Assembly (NCBI GenBank): GCA_021737525.1
Contig: JAIPDU010000111.1
Span: 1 to 5,962 of the forward strand
Source: Desulfohalobiaceae bacterium
GTDB lineage: Bacteria > Desulfobacterota > Desulfovibrionia > Desulfovibrionales > Desulfothermaceae
DNA: 5,962 nucleotides
Direction: 5' to 3'
Under the pieces are notes generated by a model. The model worked only from the letters and a program-made list of their open reading frames with translations. It was not told the origin of the DNA and did no database searches. Both the position numbers and the translations under genes were made by a program. Shown in pieces: positions 1-5,776 of this stretch (within the stretch, counting starts at the first letter, position 1; the number at the start of each line of letters is the position of its first letter).

Positions 1-62
1 TTTCCGTCCTGGCAGTATGTTATCTGGTACTCTTGACAGGTGCCGCCTATGCCATCCCCTAA
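1..62 (+). CDS. C-terminal end of a probable membrane protein (partial)
   Basis: An open frame enters from the left edge and ends at TAA 60-62. The 19 readable residues are hydrophobic (LAVCYLVLLTGAAYA, then Ile-Pro-stop), which would suit a final transmembrane helix ending almost at the C terminus. A strong intrinsic terminator begins 49 bases after the stop, so this is likely the last gene of a left-hand transcription unit. Too little remains to name a family. The frame is supported only by its hydrophobicity and by the terminator position. Confidence 0.5.
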   Translation, partial: SVLAVCYLVLLTGAAYAIP

Positions 63-111
63 CACGGCCACGATGAGACATCGTTTCCCATCGTGTGCTG
101 CCGCGCTCGAA

Positions 112-147
112 TAGCCCACCCCTTCCAAGGGGTGGGCTACTTTATTT
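112..147 (+). terminator. Intrinsic (Rho-independent) terminator
   Basis: TAGCCCACCCCTT (112-124) and AAGGGGTGGGCTA (127-139) are perfect reverse complements separated by CC. They form a GC-rich stem of 11-13 bp, followed by CTTTATTT. It sits downstream of the gene ending at 62 and upstream of the metal operon, so it isolates the operon from read-through. The T-run is interrupted by C and A but the stem is very stable. On the opposite strand the hairpin is preceded by A-rich sequence, so it could act weakly in both directions. Confidence 0.88.
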
Positions 148-155
148 CATCCCCC

Positions 156-268
156 CTCATTCCCGGGCCGACCCGGGCACAACCGAGCATAAAAATGCGA
201 GCGAGGCGAAGGCTGGTGGACGCTGAAGCGCGGGTTTCATCCCGGGTTTCACCTGACGGGACCAGCAG
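156..268 (-). repeat. GC-rich dispersed repeat, left copy (inverted relative to 4207-4316)
   Basis: The outer 36 bases (156-191) match the reverse complement of 4281-4316 at 34 of 36 positions. Both copies contain a CCCGGG-CCGR-CCCGGG palindrome (here 162-177) next to CTCATT. Homology continues more weakly inward to about 268, including the GCTTCAGCG / GCATCAGCG and GATGAAACCC / GATGCAACAC blocks. The repeat is noncoding as far as I can tell. A short open frame on the - strand ending at 157 exists only because the repeat carries it. The family is not recognised. Confidence 0.75.
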
Positions 269-416
269 CCCCTGAGGGGCAACACCATAACCACTCCACG
301 CTCACCTCGCATGCCGCTACCTTGTTGTATGCTTGGCTCAAGCAAGCTGTCGCTTATTGCGGTAAGAACAAGGCCAAGGTGATATATGAAGCCCAGCGCA
401 GTGCTCCACCCGCCTT

Positions 417-469
417 CGCCTCGCCTTACAAAATTCCTTAAAATTCAACAAGCTAAACACATTTTCATA
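417..469 (+). repeat. AT-rich direct repeat, copy 1
   Basis: This segment aligns with 3414-3464 in the same orientation, with roughly three quarters of positions identical and a few short gaps. Shared blocks include CTCG, TACAA, ATTCAA, AAG and TTTCATA. The copies lie upstream of the metal operon and between its end and the flavodoxin gene. Copy 2 contains TTCAA-TAAG-TTGAA, an inverted repeat that has decayed here to TTCAACAAGCTAAA. Function unknown. Confidence 0.5.
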
Positions 470-564
470 CATAAAAAAATCCCCCTTTTTTATCGATGAG
501 CCACCCTCGGACATGTCAGCAGATCCTCACCAGGGCCTATCAAGCTCCCTGGCCTGAGCTCGGC

Positions 565-592
565 TTGACACCCGATTCAATCATCTTATATA
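565..592 (+). promoter_or_regulatory. Sigma-70-type promoter of the cadC-cadA operon
   Basis: The -35 is a perfect TTGACA at 565-570. The likely -10 is TATATA at 587-592 (16-base spacer); TATATG at 589-594 (18-base spacer) is an alternative. It lies about 30-40 bases before the cadC ribosome-binding site. The -10 abuts or overlaps the operator at 593-606, as expected if the repressor blocks polymerase binding. Confidence 0.75.
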
Positions 593-606
593 TGAACAGG
601 TGTTCA
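593..606. promoter_or_regulatory. ArsR/SmtB-family operator
   Basis: TGAACA (593-598), GG, TGTTCA (601-606) is a perfect inverted repeat. It has the core form known for SmtB/CadC/ZiaR-type operators, whose usual 12-2-12 arrangement has AT-rich flanks. Here the left flank is AT-rich (TATATA) but the right flank is less symmetrical. A second palindrome, CAAACGTTTG, overlaps at 605-614. The position from the -10 into the early transcribed region fits repression by the product of the next gene, released by metal. Confidence 0.8.
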
Positions 607-631
607 AACGTTTGTTTTCAAGGAGCGCTGC

Positions 632-1006
632 ATGAGCCAGGAGGAGAGCACGGAAGTTTGCCGGCGGCGTAGGGTCCATCCCGAAAGCATCGCCCAGGTG
701 CGGGCCTCGGAGATCAACGAGGACACGGCCCGGGGCCTTGCGGAGCTCTTCCGCATCCTGGGCGAATCCACCCGGGTGAGGATCCTGCACGCCCTCTCCT
801 GTGCCGAACTGTGCGTCTGCGATTTGAGCGAGCTTCTGGAGATGAGCCCCTCGGCGGTCTCCCATCAGTTGCGCCTATTGCGGGCGAACAAGCTGGTCCG
901 CTTCCGCCGCAGCGGCAAGAACGTCTTCTACAGCCTGGACGACGAGCACGTGGAGGGGCTTCTGCGCCAGGGGACGGAACACGTCCTGGAAGAGCGGACT
1001 TCCTAG
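632..1006 (+). CDS. cadC: ArsR/SmtB-family metal-sensing repressor, CadC-like
   Basis: A 124-residue winged-helix repressor that should bind the operator at 593-606 as a dimer and leave it on binding Zn2+, Cd2+ or Pb2+. The recognition-helix region is at about residues 72-89 (SPSAVSHQLRLL), followed by the wing (RRSGKNVFYSL). Two family metal sites are readable. The alpha-3N site has the Cys pair of ELCVCD (C61, C63), with C10 and possibly H16 from the N-terminal arm. The alpha-5 site has D104, H106, H117 and E120, with the same spacing as SmtB. The ATG has AAGGAG (620-625) six bases upstream. It is the first gene of a two-gene operon with the ATPase. Membership of the family is certain. Naming it cadC rather than smtB or zntR rests on the CxC motif and the partner gene. 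Confidence 0.92.
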   Translation: MSQEESTEVCRRRRVHPESIAQVRASEINEDTARGLAELFRILGESTRVRILHALSCAELCVCDLSELLEMSPSAVSHQLRLLRANKLVRFRRSGKNVFYSLDDEHVEGLLRQGTEHVLEERTS

Positions 1007-1060
1007 CCGGCGTACAAAACAGATTGCGGCTTTCTTGGCCCGAGAAAACGCATAACCCAC

Positions 1061-1064
1061 GGAG
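1061..1064 (+). promoter_or_regulatory. Ribosome-binding site fixing the GTG start of cadA
   Basis: GGAG (within ACGGAG) lies seven bases before GTG 1072-1074. No in-frame ATG with a comparable site lies nearby, and the earlier part of the open frame overlaps cadC. This supports the 1072 start. Confidence 0.7.
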
Positions 1065-1071
1065 TCACAGT

Positions 1072-3171
1072 GTGAGACAGGACCCGATCCGAGAAGACAA
1101 GGAGACTGTCTTTCGGGAAACCGAAACCGGCCAATGGCGGCCCGGTCCCGAGGACGCGAGCTGCACCCGGCAGGACGTGAGCTGCAGCTGCGGCGCGCCC
1201 TCCACTGCGGGACAGGGTTATTCCCTGTCCCGAAAGATCCGGGAGCTGGCCCCGGGTGTGCTCGTCTATATCGCCGCATGCCTGCAATGGTGGCTGGCCC
1301 CGCTTCCCCTGCCCCTGTGGGGAACGGTCGCCCTCTTCGTCCTGGCCTATCTCCTCATCGCCAGGGACATCCTGGCCAGCACCCTGCGAAACCTCCGCTC
1401 CGGCCGGATATTCGACGAATTCTTCCTCATGACCCTGGCCACTCTCGGGGCCTTCGCCATCGGCGCCTACGCCGAGGCCGTGGCGGTGATCCTCTTCTTC
1501 AAGGTGGGGGAAATGGTGCAGGAGTCCGCCGTGGACAAGTCCCGCCGCTCCATCACCGGCCTGCTGGACCTCCGCCCGGATCGGGCCAACCTGGAGCGCG
1601 ACGGCGAGGTGTTCCAGGTGGACCCCTCGGACGTGGAGGTGGGGGACCTGATCCAGGTCAAGCCCGGGGAGCGGATCCCCCTGGACGGGGAGGTGGTGCG
1701 GGGCGAATCGAACCTGGACACCTCGGTGCTCACCGGAGAGTCCCGCCCGGTTGATGTCGCGCCCGGCTCCAACGTGTTTTCCGGGAGCATCAACAAATCC
1801 GGTCTGCTCCTGGTGCGGGTGAGCAAGCCCTTGGCCTCCTCCACCATGAGCAAGATCCTGGAGCTCGTGGAGAACGCCCAGGCCCATAAGGCCCCCACGG
1901 AGCAGTTCATCAGCCGCTTCGCCTATTACTATACCCCGGCAGTGGTCTTAGCCGCCCTGCTCATCGCGGTCGCGCCCTGGGCCATCCACACCTTTGTCCC
2001 CCCGCTGCAGGGCCTTTTCCAGCAGGCTCCGCTCTGGTCGGAAAGCGTGTACAACGCGCTGATCTTCCTGGTCATATCCTGTCCCTGCGCCCTGGTCATC
2101 TCCATTCCCCTGGGCTTCTTCGGGGGTATCGGCGCCGCCTCCCGCGAGGGCATCCTGGTCAAGGGGGCCAACTACCTGGAGGGGCTGAACAAGCTGGGCA
2201 CCGTGGTCTGGGACAAGACCGGGACCCTGACCGAGGGGGTCTTCCAGGTGACGAGAGTGGAAGCCTCCAATGGCTACAGCCGGGAGAAACTCCTTCGCTC
2301 CGCCGCTTTGGCGGAGTCCCATTCCAATCACCCCATAGCCCTGTCCATCCGCAGAGCGGTCCCGAAAACCGGAACATCCCCGGATATCGGGGAATACACC
2401 GAACACTCCGGCAGGGGTGTCTCCGCGGTCATCGAGGAACAGAGCATCCTGGTGGGCAATGACGCCTTCATGCGCGAGCAGGGGATCGAGCACAGCCGTG
2501 GCGGGGGTGACGACACCCTGATCCATGTGGGAATCGACGGTTCCTACGCCGGCTCCATCCTCATCGGCGACGCCCTCAAGGACGGCTCGGTTCGGACTGT
2601 GGCCGCCCTGCACGAGCAGGGGATCAAGCAGTACCTCCTGAGCGGGGACAGCCATGGAGCGGCCAACGCCTACGCCCGGCGCCTGGGGATCGATCAGGCC
2701 CTGGCGCCCCTGCTGCCGCAGGAAAAGGTCTCCCAGCTGGAACGAATCAAGGCCGAAGCCAAGCCCGGAGAGCTGGTGGCCTTTGTGGGGGACGGGATCA
2801 ACGACGCACCGGTCCTGGCCCGGGCGGACATCGGCATCGCCATGGGCGGGCTGGGCTCGGACGCGGCTATCGAGGCCGCGGATGTGGTCCTGATGCGGGA
2901 CCAGCCGGAAAAGCTGCTGCGGGTGCGTCACATCGCCCGGAGAACGCGGAGCATCGTCTGGCAGAACATCGTCCTGGCCCTGTCCATCAAGCTCCTGGTT
3001 CTGGGGCTGGGGACCATGGGGCTCGCCACCCTGTGGGAGGCCGTCTTCGCCGACGTGGGGGTGGCCCTGCTCGCGGTGCTCAATTCCCTGCGGGTCATGC
3101 GCGGAAACGGGGCTTCCTCAGAGAATTCGGCGACAGCGTCCACGACGAGGACGGCCGAGCAGAGCGCCTAG
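1072..3171 (+). CDS. cadA: Zn2+/Cd2+(/Pb2+)-exporting P1B-2-type ATPase
   Basis: Inner-membrane pump that uses ATP to expel divalent soft metals. GTG at 1072 is chosen as the start because GGAG (1061-1064) lies seven bases upstream. The frame is open back to 811, but that part overlaps cadC. The product is 699 residues, normal for the family. Motifs: TGES 221-224 (actuator), CPC 337-339 (transport site in a membrane helix), DKTGT with phosphorylated D381, SNHP 418-421 (nucleotide domain) and GDGIND around D574. Near the end, N632-x7-K640-x20-D661-x-G is the P1B-2 signature for Zn/Cd/Pb rather than Cu. The first two membrane helices are near 60-77 and 83-103. There is no GMxCxxC metal-binding domain; the N-terminal tail instead carries C31, C38 and C40. 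It follows cadC after 65 bases with no visible terminator, so it is co-transcribed and metal-induced. The name zntA would be equally valid. Confidence 0.93.
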   Translation: MRQDPIREDKETVFRETETGQWRPGPEDASCTRQDVSCSCGAPSTAGQGYSLSRKIRELAPGVLVYIAACLQWWLAPLPLPLWGTVALFVLAYLLIARDILASTLRNLRSGRIFDEFFLMTLATLGAFAIGAYAEAVAVILFFKVGEMVQESAVDKSRRSITGLLDLRPDRANLERDGEVFQVDPSDVEVGDLIQVKPGERIPLDGEVVRGESNLDTSVLTGESRPVDVAPGSNVFSGSINKSGLLLVRVSKPLASSTMSKILELVENAQAHKAPTEQFISRFAYYYTPAVVLAALLIAVAPWAIHTFVPPLQGLFQQAPLWSESVYNALIFLVISCPCALVISIPLGFFGGIGAASREGILVKGANYLEGLNKLGTVVWDKTGTLTEGVFQVTRVEASNGYSREKLLRSAALAESHSNHPIALSIRRAVPKTGTSPDIGEYTEHSGRGVSAVIEEQSILVGNDAFMREQGIEHSRGGGDDTLIHVGIDGSYAGSILIGDALKDGSVRTVAALHEQGIKQYLLSGDSHGAANAYARRLGIDQALAPLLPQEKVSQLERIKAEAKPGELVAFVGDGINDAPVLARADIGIAMGGLGSDAAIEAADVVLMRDQPEKLLRVRHIARRTRSIVWQNIVLALSIKLLVLGLGTMGLATLWEAVFADVGVALLAVLNSLRVMRGNGASSENSATASTTRTAEQSA

Positions 3172-3255
3172 GATTGCCCTTTACCCACAAATAGAGAATA
3201 GAGGAAAAAGCACTCCTTTGGAATTTAACCGGGTTAATGTCGGATACTCACCAGT

Positions 3256-3376
3256 AGAGAAAACAGAGAGCACAGAGGAACGGGACTTCTGATCAATTTC
3301 AACGACCGAAGGCTCGCAGATGGCACCCACAGCGTTTCAAGCCCTAATTTCTCTGTGGTCTCTGTGATCTCTGTGG
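3256..3376. repeat. Inverted CACAGAG/CTCTGTG repeat with three tandem 9-bp units
   Basis: The right arm is three back-to-back 9-mers: TCTCTGTGG (3350-3358), TCTCTGTGA (3359-3367) and TCTCTGTGG (3368-3376). The left arm (3256-3278) contains AGAGAAAACAGAGAGCACAG followed by AGG. It pairs with the right arm over about 23 bases with a handful of mismatches across a loop of about 71 bases. It sits between two convergent genes. Similar CACAGAG-rich spacers are, as I recall, frequent in deltaproteobacterial genomes, but that is memory and not a search. Confidence 0.7.
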
Positions 3377-3413
3377 TGCAAAAAGCCGTAAAGGAGAATA
3401 CACGAAGTCTCAT

Positions 3414-3464
3414 CTCCTCGGGCTACAATTCCCAATCAATTCAATAAGTTGAACAAATTTCATA
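3414..3464 (+). repeat. AT-rich direct repeat, copy 2
   Basis: Partner of 417-469 in the same orientation. It contains a clean inverted repeat TTCAA-TAAG-TTGAA (3440-3453) followed by CAAATTTCATA. It lies 31 bases past the end of the flavodoxin gene, so a transcript of that gene would read through it. Confidence 0.5.
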
Positions 3465-3494
3465 TAAATGACACGCCAAAACAGGACGGTGCGG

Positions 3495-3977
3495 CTAGAG
3501 GTTTAGTTTCTTGGCCACCTCCGCCACCCTCGCGCCCAGCTTGGCCCCGTTGTCCCGGGCGGTCTCGTCCGGGGCCCCGACACAGGCCGTTCCGTAGTGC
3601 CCGGTAGCGCTCAAGGGATCCCCGGAGATGAGCATCCCGTAGATGAGCATGGCCTGGATGATGGAGAACATGGTGGTCTCCTTGCCTCCGGTGGCGTCCC
3701 CAGATGTGGCGAAGGCGGCCCCGACCTTGCCCTCCATCTTTTTCCGGATCCCGATGAACTCGTCGAACATCCGCTTCATATCCGCGGCCATAAGCCCGAA
3801 ATAGACAGGGGAACCCGCAATGATCCCGCTCGAGCCCAGGAAATCGTCCTTTTTCACCGTTGCCGTGTCCCGGAGAAGCGCCTTGGCCCCGTCCACGGAA
3901 TCCACTCCCCCGGCTATGGCCTCGGCGAGCTGCTTCGTGTTCCCGGTGCGCGAATAATAGACAACCGCGATCTGCAT
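3495..3977 (-). CDS. Flavodoxin-like FMN-binding protein
   Basis: A 160-residue cytoplasmic single-domain flavodoxin fold, probably an FMN electron carrier or a WrbA-like quinone reductase. Residues 9-14 (SRTGNT) form the FMN phosphate loop after a hydrophobic first strand (MQIAVVYY). GSPVYFG at 55-61 and the TSGDATGGKETT stretch at 91-102 match loops of the WrbA/flavodoxin superfamily that contact the flavin. The start at 3977 is chosen over ATG 3996-3998 because AGGAGG (3983-3988, - strand) lies five bases before it, and the upstream ATG would make the ribosome site part of the coding region. The gene is convergent with cadA and divergent from serB, and stands alone. Its physiological partner cannot be told, and no link to metal export is shown beyond adjacency. 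No convincing promoter is visible; a weak TTGCAA lies near 4023-4028. Confidence 0.85.
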   Translation of the reverse strand: MQIAVVYYSRTGNTKQLAEAIAGGVDSVDGAKALLRDTATVKKDDFLGSSGIIAGSPVYFGLMAADMKRMFDEFIGIRKKMEGKVGAAFATSGDATGGKETTMFSIIQAMLIYGMLISGDPLSATGHYGTACVGAPDETARDNGAKLGARVAEVAKKLNL

Positions 3978-3982
3978 AACCG

Positions 3983-3988
3983 CCTCCT
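3983..3988 (-). promoter_or_regulatory. Strong ribosome-binding site deciding the flavodoxin start
   Basis: AGGAGG on the - strand, preceded by an A-run, lies five bases before ATG 3977-3975. It rules against the in-frame ATG at 3998, which lies upstream of this site. Confidence 0.85.
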
Positions 3989-4033
3989 TTTTTTGCATGA
4001 AAATGTGGCTAACGACTTGAATTATTGCAAGAA

Positions 4034-4080
4034 AATGTCGGGCGCGGCTCGTCGGGATGTGCGCTGAAGCCGTGTTTCAT
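4034..4080 (-). repeat. Partial GC-rich repeat, third copy, facing 4207-4316
   Basis: The reverse complement aligns with 4234-4280 at roughly 80 percent. Shared blocks include ATG-AAACAC / ATG-CAACAC, TCAGCGC, ATCCC-GAC and GCCGCGC. It lacks the CCCGGG palindrome end found in the other two copies. It lies just upstream of the flavodoxin start and could carry or disrupt that gene's promoter. Confidence 0.65.
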
Positions 4081-4206
4081 ATACTGGCGCGTCCTTGTCG
4101 ACGTCAACGATAGGCGCATCCGGTGCAGAGCTACCGGAAAGCCCGGGCTGGAGCGTATGAGAGGAGAACATACACTCTTTCACATGAGCTGGAGCCGGTC
4201 AGTTCG

Positions 4207-4316
4207 TGCTGTTCCCGGCATGGGGACCCCTGGATGCAACACTGGCATCAGCGCGATCCCCGACTCGCCGCGCAGCATCGTATGCTTGGTTGTGCCCGGG
4301 CCGGCCCGGGAATGAG
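4207..4316 (+). repeat. GC-rich dispersed repeat, right copy
   Basis: It ends with the perfect 16-bp palindrome CCCGGGCCGGCCCGGG (4295-4310) followed by AATGAG. Positions 4281-4316 match the inverted left copy at 34 of 36 bases, and similarity extends leftward to about 4207. The two copies enclose about 4 kb including cadC, cadA and the flavodoxin gene. Confidence 0.75.
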
Positions 4317-4488
4317 TGGTATTGGGATTGACTGGGGACAATCATATCGCCTGGCGCCGCTCATGTCGACAAGACGTTCTCCGGAAGGTATCCTCCTGTT
4401 TTCCTCATTCACTCAGTCCGGACAATCACGCAATTGAGGAAAATCTTCCTTCAACTGCTGGACGATTGCAGCGCAACACAGGAAGCAT

Positions 4489-4517
4489 TTGCCTTTGATT
4501 CCGATAAGTTGTAGCAT
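4489..4517 (+). promoter_or_regulatory. Probable serB promoter
   Basis: TTGCCT (4489-4494) and TAGCAT (4512-4517) each match the sigma-70 boxes at four of six positions and are separated by 17 bases. Transcription would start near 4524, giving a leader of about 35 bases before ATG 4559. This leaves almost no leader for the alternative ATG at 4529, which supports the later start. Confidence 0.45.
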
Positions 4518-4558
4518 AAAAACTCAAAATGACAGATTCAAGCAGGAACCGTGAATTT

Positions 4559-5773
4559 ATGAGCAACATCGTACAACTCAATATTACAGGACCGGACTCA
4601 CCTGATCACATCAACGGCATTCTCCAGACCCTTTCCGGGTACGATGTCACCATCCTGGACATCAATCAAGCTGTTGTCTACGAAAGCCTCTCTCTCTCCC
4701 TTCTGATTGAGCTGCCGCATAAGGAGGAGGACGAGGAGAGCGTGCTCAAGGACGTGCTCTACCAAAGCCACAATCTGGGGCTGCATCTGGGGTTCCGCGC
4801 CATCAGCAGCGAGGAGTACGAGGGATGGCTCCGAAGCCGGAGACTGAAGCGCTATACCCTCACCGTCCTAGGCCCTTCCCTGACCGCGCGGCACATCGCG
4901 GGCATCACCGAGCTTATACGGCACGTGGGCCTGGAAATCTCCTATACTCACCGCCTCTCCGCGCGGCGCCCCCTGTCGGACTCGGGCTCCGGCCCCACCT
5001 GCATCGAGCTGGACCTGCACGGTCCTGCGGTGGACATTTCCTGGCTGCGGCAGAAATTTCTGGCGCTGTCCCAGGACTCCGGCATCGACATCGGGATTCA
5101 GGAGGACACCCCCTACCGCCGCCACAGGCGATTGATCGCCTTTGACATGGATTCCACGTTGATCCGGACCGAGGTCATTGACGAGTTGGCCAGGCGGGCT
5201 GGGGTGAGCCAGGAGGTATGCCGGATCACGGACATGGCCATGAACGGCAAGTTGGATTTCAAGCAGAGCCTGGTCAGCCGCGTTGCCCAATTGAAGGGCC
5301 TTCCCCGGAGTGAGCTGGAGAGCGTGGCAAATGAGATGCCCCTGACCGATGGGGCCCAGCGCCTGATCCGCAACCTGAAGATACTGGGCTACAAAGTGGC
5401 CATCATCTCCGGGGGGTTCTCCTTCTTCGGCAGGCACCTGCAGAACCGCCTGGGAATCGACTACGTCTTCGCCAACGAGCTGGAAATCGAGGACGATCAG
5501 CTCACTGGGCGGGTTTGCGGAGAAATCGTGGACGGGGAGAAAAAGGCGGAGCTCCTGCAGCATTTGGCGGACCAGGAAAACATCTCCCTGGAGCAGGTCA
5601 TCGCGGTGGGCGACGGGGCCAACGATCTGCCCATGCTCAATCTGGCGGGACTGGGCATCGCCTTTCGGGCCAAGCCCATGGTCAGGGAGGGCGCCAAGCA
5701 GGCCCTGAGCAACGTGAGCCTGGACTGCGTGCTCTATTTCCTGGGGTTGCGGGATCGCGAGGCCATGGCCTAG
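4559..5773 (+). CDS. serB: Phosphoserine phosphatase with two N-terminal ACT domains
   Basis: Last step of L-serine synthesis: O-phospho-L-serine plus water gives L-serine and phosphate, with Mg2+, in the cytoplasm. The 404-residue product has two ACT-like regulatory domains (about 3-80 and 98-180) and a C-terminal HAD phosphatase domain from about 190. HAD motifs: DMDST with nucleophile D196 and acid/base D198, SGG at 284-286, the conserved Lys in GEKKAELL (K329), and GDGANDLPML with metal-binding D352 and D356. E205 in the RTEVIDE stretch fits the SerB cap-side substrate site. ACT domains usually bind amino acids, so feedback by serine is plausible but not shown. ATG 4559 is chosen because AGGAA (4544-4548) lies about ten bases upstream and MSNIVQL begins the first ACT strand. 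An in-frame ATG at 4529 has no ribosome site. The length matches double-ACT SerB proteins of about 400 residues. It is monocistronic here. Confidence 0.94.
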   Translation: MSNIVQLNITGPDSPDHINGILQTLSGYDVTILDINQAVVYESLSLSLLIELPHKEEDEESVLKDVLYQSHNLGLHLGFRAISSEEYEGWLRSRRLKRYTLTVLGPSLTARHIAGITELIRHVGLEISYTHRLSARRPLSDSGSGPTCIELDLHGPAVDISWLRQKFLALSQDSGIDIGIQEDTPYRRHRRLIAFDMDSTLIRTEVIDELARRAGVSQEVCRITDMAMNGKLDFKQSLVSRVAQLKGLPRSELESVANEMPLTDGAQRLIRNLKILGYKVAIISGGFSFFGRHLQNRLGIDYVFANELEIEDDQLTGRVCGEIVDGEKKAELLQHLADQENISLEQVIAVGDGANDLPMLNLAGLGIAFRAKPMVREGAKQALSNVSLDCVLYFLGLRDREAMA

Positions 5774-5776
5774 CTA

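Larger units (their letters stand above)
63..564. other. Gene-free spacer holding a terminator and repeats
   Basis: I see no credible protein gene here. The spacer contains two competing small hairpins (CGATG 71-75 with CATCG 79-83, or CACGATG 69-75 with CATCGTG 89-95), the terminator at 112-147, the GC-rich repeat at 156-268, and the AT-rich repeat at 417-469. It also has an A7-to-T6 stretch at 473-491 and a 6-bp hairpin CCAGGG (530-535) / CCCTGG (547-552) just upstream of the operon promoter. GCGAGGCGAAGGC at 201-213 recurs as its exact reverse complement at 412-424. The section between about 270 and 410 shows nothing I can name. Confidence 0.6.
3172..3494. other. Convergent intergenic gap with repeats, no gene
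   Basis: This gap separates the ends of cadA (+) and the flavodoxin gene (-). It contains TTAACC-G-GGTTAA (3225-3237, a perfect small palindrome), the CACAGAG/CTCTGTG inverted repeat (3256-3278 with 3350-3376) and the AT-rich direct repeat copy 2 (3414-3464). I find no GC-rich stem followed by a T-run for either gene, so the CACAGAG hairpin is the only candidate for ending transcription from both sides. Confidence 0.55.
3978..4488. other. Gene-free divergent spacer, largely repeat-derived
   Basis: No supported protein gene lies here. Overlapping short + strand frames are carried by the repeat and have no ribosome sites. The spacer holds the partial repeat at 4034-4080, a TCCGGT/ACCGGA hairpin (4119-4124 with 4133-4138) and a GTATG/CATAC hairpin (4155-4159 with 4169-4173). 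The full GC-rich repeat is at 4207-4316, and GGACAATCA occurs twice (4336-4344 and 4420-4428). A small imperfect hairpin lies around 4434-4454. The section 4317-4488 shows nothing else I can name. Confidence 0.55.

Noticed and set aside
1003..2931. Long - strand open frames (1003-1887, 1467-1910, 1948-2931) opposite cadA.
   Set aside because: They lie antisense to a gene with complete family motifs and arise from its GC-rich third codon positions. Their translations are low-complexity Gly/His/Gln/Pro-rich with no domain.
3225..3237. TTAACC-G-GGTTAA palindrome considered as an operator.
   Set aside because: It lies downstream of cadA with no promoter or gene start nearby, and 13 bases of symmetry can occur by chance.
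3350..3376. Three short tandem repeats considered as a CRISPR array.
   Set aside because: The units are 9 bp and adjacent with no spacers, and no cas genes are nearby.
4025..4315. A + strand open frame ending in VVPGPARE, resembling the end of a - strand frame at 157-345 (VVPGSARE).
   Set aside because: The shared ending is explained by the inverted repeat copies. Neither frame has a ribosome site or recognisable domain, and similarity is at the DNA level on both strands.
156..4316. A complete IS element or composite transposon bounded by the GC-rich repeats.
   Set aside because: No transposase or integrase frame lies within or next to either copy, and no target-site duplication is visible outside CTCATT/AATGAG. 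It is kept only as a repeat pair of unknown origin.
4034..4316. Group II intron or retron remnant suggested by the layered hairpins.
   Set aside because: No reverse transcriptase frame is present, and no domain-V-like hairpin or intron boundary motif could be recognised.
4868..5563. A 231-residue - strand open frame opposite serB.
   Set aside because: It is a shadow of the well-supported serB frame, with no ribosome site and no recognisable motif.
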